A DNA stretch of 36,228 nt from Chthoniobacter flavus (GTDB taxonomy: Bacteria > Verrucomicrobiota > Verrucomicrobiia > Chthoniobacterales > JACTMZ01). The translations under genes were made by a program, and so were the position numbers. The notes below the pieces were generated by a model, which searched no databases, had not been told where the DNA came from, and saw nothing but the letters and a program-made list of their open reading frames with translations. Positions 8,883 through 19,826 of the stretch are shown one piece after another. The stretch lies in NCBI GenBank assembly GCA_945871065.1, contig CAMBUL010000021.1, positions 1-36,228 of the forward strand, written 5' to 3'. Numbering within the stretch: the first letter of the stretch is position 1; every line of letters starts with the position of its first letter.

Positions 8883-9872
8883 TCACGGCACCGGAAGTCC
8901 GGCGAAGATCTGCTCGATGATCATCTCGCTGGTCATTTCTTCGGCTTCCGCTTCGTAGCTCACTGCGATGCGATGGCGCAGTACGTCGTGCCCGACGGAT
9001 TTGACGTCCTGCGGCGTGACGTAGCCGCGACCGTTGAGGAACGCGTGGGCCTTGGCCGCGAGGGTGAGATAGATGGTGGCACGGGGCGAGGCACCGTAGC
9101 GGATCATCCCGTCAAGCTTGAGGCCGTGGGACTGCGGCTGGCGGCTGGCCCAGACGATATCGACGATGTAGTCCTTCACTCGGTCGTCGACGTAGATACG
9201 GTTGACGATTTCGCGCGAGCTGATGATGTCCTCCGGGGTGACCAGGGTATTGACCCCGAGCTGCGGCGAGGAAGTCGACATAGCGTCGAGGATGGCACGT
9301 TCCTCGGTGCGCGTGGGGTAGCCGACATGCACCTTGAACATGAAGCGGTCGAGCTGCGCCTCGGGCAACTGGTAGGTGCCCTCTTGCTCGAGAGGATTCA
9401 TCGTGGCGAGCACGAGGAATGGGTCGGGCAATTTGTAAGTCTTGTCCCCGAGGGTGACTTGGCGCTCCTGCATGGCTTCAAGCAGGGCGCTCTGCACTTT
9501 GGCCGGGGCGCGATTGATTTCGTCAGCGAGGATGAGATTGGAAAAAATAGGCCCCAGCTTGGTCGAAAATTCGCCGTCACGCGGATTGTAGATCAGCGTG
9601 CCGATCAAGTCGGCCGGGAGAAGGTCGGGGGTGAATTGCAAACGGGAGAAACCGGTGTGCAGGCACGAGGCGAGGGTGCGCACGGTCAGCGTCTTGGCCA
9701 ACCCAGGTACGCCCTCAAGGAGGACGTGACCATTGGTCAGGAGACCCATGATCAGGCGCTCGACAAGAAGCTTCTGCCCCACCACCACTTTACCCACTTC
9801 GGAGAAGAGCGGCTGCACCCATTGGCTGCCGCGCTGCACCTGTTCGTTCAGTTCGTGCGTTGATTGACTCAT
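8883..9872 (-). CDS. moxR: MoxR-family AAA+ ATPase
   Basis: GHVLLEGVPGLAKT Walker A; LADEINRAPAKVQSALLEAMQERQVTLG; ATMNPLEQEGTYQLPEAQLDRFMFK. Confidence 0.97.
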   Translation of the reverse strand: MSQSTHELNEQVQRGSQWVQPLFSEVGKVVVGQKLLVERLIMGLLTNGHVLLEGVPGLAKTLTVRTLASCLHTGFSRLQFTPDLLPADLIGTLIYNPRDGEFSTKLGPIFSNLILADEINRAPAKVQSALLEAMQERQVTLGDKTYKLPDPFLVLATMNPLEQEGTYQLPEAQLDRFMFKVHVGYPTRTEERAILDAMSTSSPQLGVNTLVTPEDIISSREIVNRIYVDDRVKDYIVDIVWASRQPQSHGLKLDGMIRYGASPRATIYLTLAAKAHAFLNGRGYVTPQDVKSVGHDVLRHRIAVSYEAEAEEMTSEMIIEQIFAGLPVP

Positions 9873-9974
9873 AAAATTTTCTTCTGTTTTTTCTCCCGGC
9901 GGATAGCCGGCGCAGGTTATTTCCTCATCAAAGAGACAACCTGACCCGCCAGACGTTCGATTTCCGGCCCCATT

Positions 9975-10328
9975 TCAGGGGGTTGGGATCACGTAGTAGG
10001 AATCTCCCACCTTGTACTCCTCGTAAACACGGCGGTCGACCCAGACTTTGAACACGCGGTCTCCGTCCGGCGTCTCCACTTTCAACAAATACTCCCCGTC
10101 AATGCGCGTGCTCTGCAGCCCGCCGGCCCCCACCGTGATTTCCTGCGCCGGGGCGGGAGTGAACTCCTTGGCGATGATTTTTCCGGTGAAGGAGCCGGCC
10201 CCTTGTATCGTACGATTGAGCGAAAGGGTGGCCAACACGATGGCGGCAAGAACCAGAACGGCAATGACGATACCGGTCCAGAGGATGCGGTCACGCTGAG
10301 GATCACGATAAACTTTCGGCGGCGCCAT
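9975..10328 (-). CDS. Hypothetical single-TM membrane protein
   Basis: Intact ORF; TM WTGIVIAVLVLAAIVLATLSL then beta-rich domain. Confidence 0.7.
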   Translation of the reverse strand: MAPPKVYRDPQRDRILWTGIVIAVLVLAAIVLATLSLNRTIQGAGSFTGKIIAKEFTPAPAQEITVGAGGLQSTRIDGEYLLKVETPDGDRVFKVWVDRRVYEEYKVGDSYYVIPTP

Positions 10329-10414
10329 AGGGAGAAATTAGCTCCCAGGAACGCCGCCGGCACGCCCAAAGAGACGAAAGCCTTCCGCCGCCGCGCGCCG
10401 CGCGATACGCTTGC

Positions 10415-12322
10415 ATGGTTTTACCCATGGATTACGCGGTTTACCTGCTGGCCCTTGCGCTGCTCGCTGTGCTCGGCCGGCTCCCACTCACGCTGGCCTT
10501 CCGGCTCGGCGGCCTTCTCGGTCTGGTGGCGTGGGCCGTGCTCCCCGGTTACCGCCGGCTGGCCCAACGCAACGTGACCATCGCTTTCGGCAGTCAAATG
10601 AGCGACCGCGAAGTCCGGCGCACCGTGCGGCAACACTTCCGCACGCTGGGCGCGAACCTGCTCAGCGTGCCGCGCCTCGCCCGCTTGCCGGAGGAAAAAG
10701 TGCAAGCCCGGGTCGATCTGATCGGACTCCCCGCTCTCCGCGCCACCCTCGAATCGGGCCGCGGCGTGGTCATGGCCATCAACCACATCGGCAACTGGGA
10801 ACTTTACGCGCAACTCATCGGACGCGTCCGCGAATTTCCGGTCGGGGCCATTTTCCAATCCCAGCGTAACAAGTATATCAACCGCCTGATCGAACGCAGC
10901 CGGTCACGGCTGGGCTTGCGGACCTTCGACCGGCGCAAAGGCTACCTGGATGCGGTCGATCTGGTGGAAAAAGGCGGGATCCTCGCCATTCTGGTCGACC
11001 AGCATGCCGGGGACGGCGCGCTTTGGACCCCGCTCTTCCGCAAATTCGCGTCGACCTCCCCGCTGGCCGCCATCATTGCGGAGCGAACCGGCGCACCACT
11101 CGTCTCGGTCGCCATCCATACCACCGGAGTCGCGCGCTGGCGCTGCATCATCGAGCCACCCTTCGAAACGCAAGGCAGGTCCGTGGCGGAACTTACTCTC
11201 GAGCTCAACCGCACCCTCGAACGCGAAATTTCGGCCGGACCGCCGGATTGGTTCTGGGTCCACAACCGCTGGAAAACCCCCGGGCCCTTCCTCCTCGGCA
11301 AGGCCCGGCGCGGATTCCATCCGCCCGAAGCGAAAGCCGTCGCCGGTCTGCAACCCTTCCGCCTCCTTGTCCGCTCGAGCAATTGGCTCGGCGATGCCGT
11401 GATGAGTATTCCCGCAGTGGAAGCTTGCCGCCGGGGCCGTCCCGACCTCCACCTCACCATCCTGACTCCGGCCAAATTGGCCGCACTCTGGCGGCGCGTC
11501 CCCGCGGTCGATGAGGTGATCGAAATCCAACCGGGGGAATCCCCGGGCGCCTTGGCCCGGCGGGTCGACGCCACCTTCGACGCGGCCATTCTTTTCCCCA
11601 ACTCGCTGCGCTCCGCGCTCGAGGCCCGCGCTCTCCGTATCCCCTCCATCGTGGGTTATCCCGGGCACTGGCGTCGCTGGTTGCTCAAACGCATCCCGCA
11701 CTTTGCTCCGGAATCCGGCGGACACCATGCCGATCGTTGTATGAAGCTGGTTGCTTTCTGCGGCGCGCCGGTCGGACCCGAAGCCGCCACCTTCCGGCGG
11801 GGACCACAACGGACCCCGCCCGGCGTGATCCCGCGAATCGGGGTGTGCCCGGGCGCAGAATACGGACCGGCCAAGCGTTGGCCGGCCGAAAGGTTCGCCG
11901 CGGCCGTACAGGAATTCAACGGGCACTCCCCGGCATCTTGGGTGCTCTTTGGCGTGGCGGGCGACAAACCCGCCGGTGATGCCATTGCCAACGCCTGCGA
12001 CGGACCCATCTCGAACCGCATCGGACAAACCACGCTCGATCAACTCATGGACGAACTGGCCGCGTGCGACGCCTTGCTGACCAACGATACCGGCACCATG
12101 CATCTGGCCGCCTTCCTCGGCGTCCCGACCGTCGCCATTTTCGGCTCGACCGAACCGGAACTCACGGCACCGCTCGGCGACTTCCACCAGATCCTGCGCC
12201 ACAAAGTGGAATGCAGTCCGTGTTTCCGCCGCGAGTGCCCGATCGACTTCCGTTGCATGACACGCATCGCCCCGGCCGAGGCCGCCGCCGCCCTGCGCCG
12301 CATCCTCGACCCTACTTTTTGA
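10415..12322 (+). CDS. Fusion: N-terminal lipid A acyltransferase (LpxL/HtrB family) + C-terminal GT9 heptosyltransferase
   Basis: HX4E acyltransferase motif MAINHIGNWELYAQ, LVDQHAGDGALWTPLFRK; GT9 segments RLLVRSSNWLGDAVMSIPAVEACRRGRPD, GVCPGAEYGPAKRWPAERFA, LTNDTGTMHLAAFLGVPTVAIFGSTEP; single uninterrupted ORF. Confidence 0.92.
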   Translation: MVLPMDYAVYLLALALLAVLGRLPLTLAFRLGGLLGLVAWAVLPGYRRLAQRNVTIAFGSQMSDREVRRTVRQHFRTLGANLLSVPRLARLPEEKVQARVDLIGLPALRATLESGRGVVMAINHIGNWELYAQLIGRVREFPVGAIFQSQRNKYINRLIERSRSRLGLRTFDRRKGYLDAVDLVEKGGILAILVDQHAGDGALWTPLFRKFASTSPLAAIIAERTGAPLVSVAIHTTGVARWRCIIEPPFETQGRSVAELTLELNRTLEREISAGPPDWFWVHNRWKTPGPFLLGKARRGFHPPEAKAVAGLQPFRLLVRSSNWLGDAVMSIPAVEACRRGRPDLHLTILTPAKLAALWRRVPAVDEVIEIQPGESPGALARRVDATFDAAILFPNSLRSALEARALRIPSIVGYPGHWRRWLLKRIPHFAPESGGHHADRCMKLVAFCGAPVGPEAATFRRGPQRTPPGVIPRIGVCPGAEYGPAKRWPAERFAAAVQEFNGHSPASWVLFGVAGDKPAGDAIANACDGPISNRIGQTTLDQLMDELAACDALLTNDTGTMHLAAFLGVPTVAIFGSTEPELTAPLGDFHQILRHKVECSPCFRRECPIDFRCMTRIAPAEAAAALRRILDPTF

Positions 12323-13724
12323 GGATAGCGTAGGTTTCCTTGCCTTGGCGCTCGACGAGCAACACCGCGCCATCACCCTCGGCCAACTTGCCCAGCGCCA
12401 CGGCCAGCCCCTCGTTGTTCCCGACCGCATCTTCACCGACGGCCGTGATCACATCGCGCCGTTCCAACCCGGCCAGCGCGGCCGGACCACCCGATTCGAC
12501 GTGCGTCACGATGACACCGCCCGCAGGGAGTGACATTTGAGCCGCAACCTCGTCGGGCAAATCTTGCACCTGCAATCCGAAGACGGCGAAGGGATCCTCC
12601 GATCCGTCGCTGCCGGGCGCGGGCGGACGGAACGGCTGCGGACGACCCGCTGCCTGCTTCGTATCAGGATCCACCGGCAACTCCTCTGCTTGGACCGAGA
12701 CCGTCCGATAATCACCCTCCTGCCTCCGCCAGACCTTGAGTTTGACCGTCGCCCCGATGCCTTTGTTGAGGATGGATCGTTGCAAATCTCGGGCGCTGGC
12801 CACCGGATCGCCATCCACATCGACCACCACATCGGCCGGTTGCAATTCGCTACGCGCCGCCGGCGTGTTGGCGAAAATTTCCCTCACCACCACACCGTTG
12901 TCCAAGCCGAGCACTTTCTGCAGCGCGGGTTGGTCGGCGAGCGTCTCGATACGGATGCCCAACCACGGGCGCACCACACGGCCCTCGGCGATCAACTGCG
13001 TGCTCACCGCCCGGGCGAGCTTCGCAGGGATGGCAAAACTCAGGCTGCTATTCAGGCGGTTGATCAGGGTGTTGACCCCGACAACTTTGCCGTCAAGGTC
13101 AACCAAAGGACCCCCGCTGTTGCCCGGGTTGATCGCCGCATCGGTCTGCAGGTAATCTTCATAAACCGTGCTGGTCAGGTTGCTCCGACCCTTCGCGCTG
13201 ATCACCCCTGCGGTCAGCGTGTAATCCAATTCGAACGGGGCCCCGATGCCGCAGACAAATTCCCCGACGCGCACCTTATCGCTGTCACCCCACGCGATTG
13301 CCGGCAGGTCCGAGACATCGGCTTTGAGCACGGCGAGATCCGTCTTTTCATCCACCCCCACCACCTTGAGCGGCAGACGCGTGCCATCCTGCCGGCGCGC
13401 GACCACACCATTCTCCGGGTCGGCGCCTTCGATGACATGTGCGTTGGTCAAAATGTAGCCTTCGGCCCCGATGACAAAGCCCGACCCTTCGCTCTCCTGG
13501 GCGCGCGGACGGCGCGGACCACCCGGCGCGCCGAAGAGGGATTGCCAGTCGAAGTTGTCGTCCGTTCCAGGCGGTTTGGTCACCTCGAGCACCACCACGC
13601 TGGGCGCCACTTTTTCATAGACGTCGGCAAAGGCATTGCCGAGAGCGCGCGCCGCCGGATTGCCGGATACCTCACCGACCACCAGACAGAGCACCGCCAG
13701 AACCATGACCGTTACGCTCTTCAC
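12312..13724 (-). CDS. HtrA/Deg-family periplasmic serine protease with PDZ domains
   Basis: Signal peptide; SGFVIGAEGYILTNAHVIEGA, TDLAVLKAD, QTDAAINPGNSGGPLVDLDGKVVGVNT (His/Asp/Ser); two PDZ-like segments. Confidence 0.95.
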   Translation of the reverse strand: MKSVTVMVLAVLCLVVGEVSGNPAARALGNAFADVYEKVAPSVVVLEVTKPPGTDDNFDWQSLFGAPGGPRRPRAQESEGSGFVIGAEGYILTNAHVIEGADPENGVVARRQDGTRLPLKVVGVDEKTDLAVLKADVSDLPAIAWGDSDKVRVGEFVCGIGAPFELDYTLTAGVISAKGRSNLTSTVYEDYLQTDAAINPGNSGGPLVDLDGKVVGVNTLINRLNSSLSFAIPAKLARAVSTQLIAEGRVVRPWLGIRIETLADQPALQKVLGLDNGVVVREIFANTPAARSELQPADVVVDVDGDPVASARDLQRSILNKGIGATVKLKVWRRQEGDYRTVSVQAEELPVDPDTKQAAGRPQPFRPPAPGSDGSEDPFAVFGLQVQDLPDEVAAQMSLPAGGVIVTHVESGGPAALAGLERRDVITAVGEDAVGNNEGLAVALGKLAEGDGAVLLVERQGKETYAILKK

Positions 13725-13819
13725 GCCATGCAGCTTACCACACCCGGCGCCGGCGGCAACGGACCTGTCGCCTTTCTCTTGTCTTTGCCGGGATGCGGCG
13801 GGAAACTACTTGGCTGCCC

Positions 13820-15889
13820 ATGGACCTGGGAGATCCTAAATTTTTCATCAACCGCGAGCTCAGCTGGCTCGAATTCAACCGCCGCGTCCTTGACCAGGCG
13901 AAGGACCCGTCCGTCCCTTTGCTCGAACGGCTCAAGTTCCTCTGTATCGTCTCCTCCAACCTCGACGAATTCTTCGAGGTGCGGGTGGCCGGGCTCAAGC
14001 AAGTCGTCCAGGCTGGCTCGCAGGCCACCGGGCCGGACGGCCTCACCGCCTCGCAGCAACTGGCCGCCATCTTCCATCGCGTGCGCAAACTCGTCGCTGC
14101 GCAATACGATTGCTGGCGAGAAGAAATCAAACCGCAACTCGCGGAGAAAGGCGTGCGCTTCCACCACTATCCCGAGGTCGATCCCCCGGTGCGCGCCCAC
14201 TTCGACGACTATTTCGAGCGCGAAGTCTTCCCCGTGCTCACCCCGCTGGCCATCGATCCTGCGCACCCCTTCCCGCAACTTCTCAACAAAAGCCTCAACC
14301 TTATTGTGGAACTGGAGGGCGAGAACCTCAGCACCGATCTCGCCGTCGTGCAGATCCCGCGCATTCTCCCGCGCCTCCTTCCCTTCCCCACCGCCGGCGG
14401 CGACAGTCAGGACTTCATTTTCCTCGGTAACCTCATCCAAGCGCATGTCGGGCGCCTCTTCCACGGGGTCAAGGTGCGCGGCGCCTACACGTTCCGCATC
14501 ACCCGCAACAGCAACCTTTACGTCGACGAGGAAGAAGCCCGCAACCTCCTCCGCGCCATCGAGGATGAGTTGCGCAAACTCAACCGCGGCAATGCCGTCC
14601 GCCTTGAGGTGCAAGATGCCCCGGAAGAGCTGACCAAGCGGCTTTGCGACATCTTCAGCTTGGACAAGGAGGACGTCTACCGCGTCGACTGGCCGCTCAA
14701 TCTCGTGCGTCTCATGCCGGTCGCCACCGAACTCGACCGGCCCGACCTCAAATACAAACGCTTCACCCCCGTCACGGTGGTCGGGCTCGGCGAAGAACAC
14801 GACATCTTCTTCCACATCCGCAAGGGCGACATCCTGCTGCATCATCCCTATGACAGCTTTCAGACCGTGCTCGACTTCATCGGTCAGGCCGCCGAGGACC
14901 CGCAGGTGCTGGCCATCAAGCAAACCCTATACCGCACGAGCTCCGACTCCCCGCTCATCCCGCTGCTCGTCCAAGCCTCCCGGCAAGGCAAGCAGGTCGT
15001 CGTGGCCATCGAATTGAAGGCGCGCTTCGACGAGGCGGCCAACATCAAGTGGGCTCGCCAGCTTCGCGAAGCCGGTGTGGACGTGGTCTACGGCGTGGCC
15101 GGACTCAAAACCCACGCGAAAATGGCCATGGTGGTGCGCAAGGAGTACGACGGCATCCGCCGCTACGTCCACCTCGGAACCGGCAACTACCACCCGTCCA
15201 CCGCACGCCTCTACACCGATCTCAGCTTCTTCACCGCACGCCCCGAAATTACCGAGGACGTGGCCAACCTTTTCAACACGGTCACCGGCGTATCCCAACT
15301 GCCGCCGCCCAACCGCCTGCTCGTCGCCCCATGGCATCTGCACAAGGAAATCCTCTCGCTCATTGACCGCGAAATCGAAAATGCCCGCGCCGGCCAGCCG
15401 GCCGGTATTTACGCCAAACTCAACGCTTTGGTGCAGGAAGAAATCATCGAGGCTCTCTACCGCGCCTCGCGCGCCGGAGTCAAAGTACAACTTCTCGTGC
15501 GCGGCATCTGCGCCCTCCGCCCGGGCCTGCCCGGCGTGAGCGAGAATATCGAAGTGCGCAGCATTGTCGGCCGCTTCCTCGAGCACAGCCGGATCTATCG
15601 TTTCGAGAATGCGGGGGATCCACGTTACTTTATCGCCAGCGCCGACTGGATGGAGCGCAATTCCTTCCACCGCGTCGAGGCCGTCTTCCCCGTGGAGACC
15701 AAGGGCATGAAAGAACATGTGCAGGACATCATCGACACCTTTGCTAAGGACAACGTCAAAGCCCGCATCCTCCAACCCGACGGATCCTACCTCCCCGTCC
15801 CGGCGGGCGAACCGGTCTGGGACGCTCAGGAGGAATTTCTGGCCGAGGCCGCCCGGCGCCGCAAACGCCGCGCCGCCGAGCAGGCCTGA
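13820..15889 (+). CDS. ppk1: Polyphosphate kinase 1
   Basis: FINRELSWLEFNRRVLDQA; SSNLDEFFEVRVAGL; HHPYDSF; KTHAKMAMVVRKEYDGIRRYVHLGTGNYH. Confidence 0.97.
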   Translation: MDLGDPKFFINRELSWLEFNRRVLDQAKDPSVPLLERLKFLCIVSSNLDEFFEVRVAGLKQVVQAGSQATGPDGLTASQQLAAIFHRVRKLVAAQYDCWREEIKPQLAEKGVRFHHYPEVDPPVRAHFDDYFEREVFPVLTPLAIDPAHPFPQLLNKSLNLIVELEGENLSTDLAVVQIPRILPRLLPFPTAGGDSQDFIFLGNLIQAHVGRLFHGVKVRGAYTFRITRNSNLYVDEEEARNLLRAIEDELRKLNRGNAVRLEVQDAPEELTKRLCDIFSLDKEDVYRVDWPLNLVRLMPVATELDRPDLKYKRFTPVTVVGLGEEHDIFFHIRKGDILLHHPYDSFQTVLDFIGQAAEDPQVLAIKQTLYRTSSDSPLIPLLVQASRQGKQVVVAIELKARFDEAANIKWARQLREAGVDVVYGVAGLKTHAKMAMVVRKEYDGIRRYVHLGTGNYHPSTARLYTDLSFFTARPEITEDVANLFNTVTGVSQLPPPNRLLVAPWHLHKEILSLIDREIENARAGQPAGIYAKLNALVQEEIIEALYRASRAGVKVQLLVRGICALRPGLPGVSENIEVRSIVGRFLEHSRIYRFENAGDPRYFIASADWMERNSFHRVEAVFPVETKGMKEHVQDIIDTFAKDNVKARILQPDGSYLPVPAGEPVWDAQEEFLAEAARRRKRRAAEQA

Positions 15890-15954
15890 CCCGCGCCCCA
15901 GCGGGGGCGGCCTTCGGCCTTTGACATCCCCTTTCCCCGGCCCAACATTCCTGC

Positions 15955-16482
15955 ATGATCAACGCCCTCCTCATCTCGCTGCTTCTCCTCACCACCGCCG
16001 CGGCCGAGGAATCCGCCGCACCCGTCGTGGACGTTGTCTTGCTCGACAAGATGGGTAACAATCTCCCCTTACAAGCCGTGAAAAAAGTGATTAAAACCGA
16101 TGCCGAGTGGCGCTCCCAGCTCGGGGACGGTGAGGTTTACGAAGTCGCCCGCGGCAAGGGCACCGAGCGCCCCTTCTGCGGCGCCTTTCATGACACCAAA
16201 CAAACCGGCGTCTACTATTGTGTCTGCTGCGATCTGCCGCTTTTCCGCTCCGATGCCAAATTCGACTCCGGCACGGGTTGGCCGAGTTTTTTCCAGCCGG
16301 TGGCCAAGGAAAATGTGGTCACCGAAGTTGACCGCAGCCACGGCATGGCCCGCGAGGAAATCCTCTGCGCCCGCTGCGACGCCCACCTTGGTCACGTTTT
16401 TCCCGATGGCCCACCGCCCAGCGGCCTGCGCTACTGCGTCAATTCCGTCTCGCTCAAGTTTGTGCCGGAGGCAAAAGAATGA
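15955..16482 (+). CDS. msrB: Peptide-methionine (R)-S-oxide reductase with signal peptide
   Basis: [19 protein letters not shown] leader; CVCC and CARC zinc cysteines; [21 protein letters not shown]. Confidence 0.95.
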   Translation: MINALLISLLLLTTAAAEESAAPVVDVVLLDKMGNNLPLQAVKKVIKTDAEWRSQLGDGEVYEVARGKGTERPFCGAFHDTKQTGVYYCVCCDLPLFRSDAKFDSGTGWPSFFQPVAKENVVTEVDRSHGMAREEILCARCDAHLGHVFPDGPPPSGLRYCVNSVSLKFVPEAKE

Positions 16483-17078
16483 GAGGACCTTTGGCCGCGG
16501 CACTTGGTGCCGTGCTGACCGTAACCCTCCAAGCCTATCCCGAACCCATGAAAACTGAAACAGCCACCCTCGGCGGAGGATGCTTCTGGTGCGTCGAAGC
16601 CGTTTACGAACGCCTCCCCGGCATCATTTCTGTTGTCTCCGGCTACGCCGGCGGGCAAACCGAGAATCCGACCTACGAGGAAATCGGAACCGGCAAAACC
16701 GGCCATGCCGAGGTGGTGCAAATCGCCTACGACCCGGCAAAGATTTCCTACGAAAAGATCATCGATCTTTTCTGGGAGGCACACGACCCGACCACCCTCA
16801 ATCGTCAAGGTGCCGACACCGGCCCGCAATACCGCTCGATCATCCTGACGGAAAACGCCGACCAAGTGCGGATGGCCAACGAATCGAAGACCCGCGCCCA
16901 GACCAAAAGCACATCCCCCATCGTGACCGAAATCGTCCCGCTCACCAAATTCTACCCCGCGGAGGATTACCATCAGGATTTTTACCGCGAAAACCCGATG
17001 CACCCCTACAATCAGGCGGTCATCCGGCCGAAGCTCAAGAAGTTGGACGAAAAAGCAACGGAGTTGAACAAAAGGTAA
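16479..17078 (+). CDS. msrA: Peptide-methionine (S)-S-oxide reductase
   Basis: [34 protein letters not shown] overlap with msrB. Confidence 0.96.
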   Translation: MRGPLAAALGAVLTVTLQAYPEPMKTETATLGGGCFWCVEAVYERLPGIISVVSGYAGGQTENPTYEEIGTGKTGHAEVVQIAYDPAKISYEKIIDLFWEAHDPTTLNRQGADTGPQYRSIILTENADQVRMANESKTRAQTKSTSPIVTEIVPLTKFYPAEDYHQDFYRENPMHPYNQAVIRPKLKKLDEKATELNKR

Positions 17079-17140
17079 CGAAGCCAACGAAGGCCAAGCG
17101 GAGCCGGGAGCATCCCCCCTTCGTTTCCTTCGTGACCTTT
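17071..17140. repeat. Intergenic palindromic element, copy 1
   Basis: aaaggtaacgaagccaacgaagg (17071-17093) versus ccttcgtttccttcgtgaccttt (17118-17140): 20 of 23 positions complementary by eye. Confidence 0.8.
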
Positions 17141-17150
17141 GGTTAAAAAA

Positions 17151-18107
17151 TCAGGCCAACCGCCTGGCGATCAGACCCTCGAGCTTGATGATATCCTCGG
17201 TGAACTTGCGGATCCCTTCGGCCAACTTTTCCGTGCCCATCGCGTCTTCGTTGAGCATCCAGCGGAAGGTTTTCTCATCCATGGTCACCTTTGACACATC
17301 CGACGCCTTGGCTTCCCCGACCGAAAGTTGGCGGGTAACGGCACCGTCCGAGCCCTGCAACCCGGCGAGCAAATCCGGACTGATGGTCAGCAAATCGCAC
17401 CCCGCCAGCTCGAGGATCTGCGATGTATTGCGGAAACTCGCGCCCATGACCTGCGTCTCGTAGCCGAATTTTTTGAAATAGTTGTAAATAACCCGCACCG
17501 ACTGCACGCCGGGATCGTTGGCTCCAGTGTATTCCTGCCCGGTCTTGGCCTTGTACCAGTCGTAGATCCGACCGACAAACGGCGAAATGAGCCGCACCTT
17601 GGCCTCGGCACAGGCGATGGCTTGCGGGAGCGAAAAGAGCAGCGTCAGGTTGCAGTTGATCCCGTCCTGATGGAGCACCTCGGCGGCGCGGATCCCTTCC
17701 CACGTGGAAGCGATCTTGATCAGCACGCGTTCTTTGGAAACTCCGCGTTTCTCATACAAGCCGATCAGCTTGCGCGCCTTCTCAATGGTCGCCGGCGTAT
17801 CGAAAGACAACCGCGCATCCACCTCGGTCGAAACCCGGCCCGGCACGATCTGCAGAATTTTCTCGCCGAAAATGGTCAACAAGTCATCGATGATATCGCA
17901 GATCAATTCCGCGCGCGGCAGGTTCGCCCCTTCGCGCTCGGCCACCGCCTGGTCGAGCAATGGCGCGTATTCCGGCTGCGAGACTGCCTTGAAGATGAGC
18001 GAAGGATTCGTCGTCGCGTCCTGCGGGGAAAATTGCCGGATGCTTTCAAAGTCGCCGGTGTCAGCGACCACAGTGGTGAATTGCTTGAGTTGGTCGAGTT
18101 GGTTCAT
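17151..18107 (-). CDS. tal: Transaldolase
   Basis: [83 protein letters not shown]. Confidence 0.97.
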   Translation of the reverse strand: MNQLDQLKQFTTVVADTGDFESIRQFSPQDATTNPSLIFKAVSQPEYAPLLDQAVAEREGANLPRAELICDIIDDLLTIFGEKILQIVPGRVSTEVDARLSFDTPATIEKARKLIGLYEKRGVSKERVLIKIASTWEGIRAAEVLHQDGINCNLTLLFSLPQAIACAEAKVRLISPFVGRIYDWYKAKTGQEYTGANDPGVQSVRVIYNYFKKFGYETQVMGASFRNTSQILELAGCDLLTISPDLLAGLQGSDGAVTRQLSVGEAKASDVSKVTMDEKTFRWMLNEDAMGTEKLAEGIRKFTEDIIKLEGLIARRLA

Positions 18108-18135
18108 GGGTTGAGTTTGACAGAAATTAGGACGC

Positions 18136-18193
18136 GAAACGAAGCTAGATTCAGTAATAATCCGGGCATCCTCTTCGTTTCCTTCGTTCCGTG
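18136..18193. repeat. Intergenic palindromic element, copy 2 (partial/diverged)
   Basis: gaaacgaag 18136-18144 versus cttcgtttc 18173-18181; minus-strand core ACGAAGGAAACGAAG-AGGATG-CCCGG matches copy 1 ACGAAGGAAACGAAGGGGGGATGCTCCCGG. Confidence 0.65.
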
Positions 18194-18221
18194 CGTTATC
18201 TTCTCTTAAAAATCTCCCCAC

Positions 18222-19826
<1,605 letters not shown>

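Noticed and set aside
10942-12436. Large minus-strand ORFs under the acyltransferase-heptosyltransferase gene
   Set aside because: Antisense reading with no recognisable domains.
12537-14633. 698-aa plus-strand ORF spanning two loci
   Set aside because: Antisense to the HtrA-like gene, then out of frame through ppk1; low-complexity Ser/Arg/Pro C-terminus.
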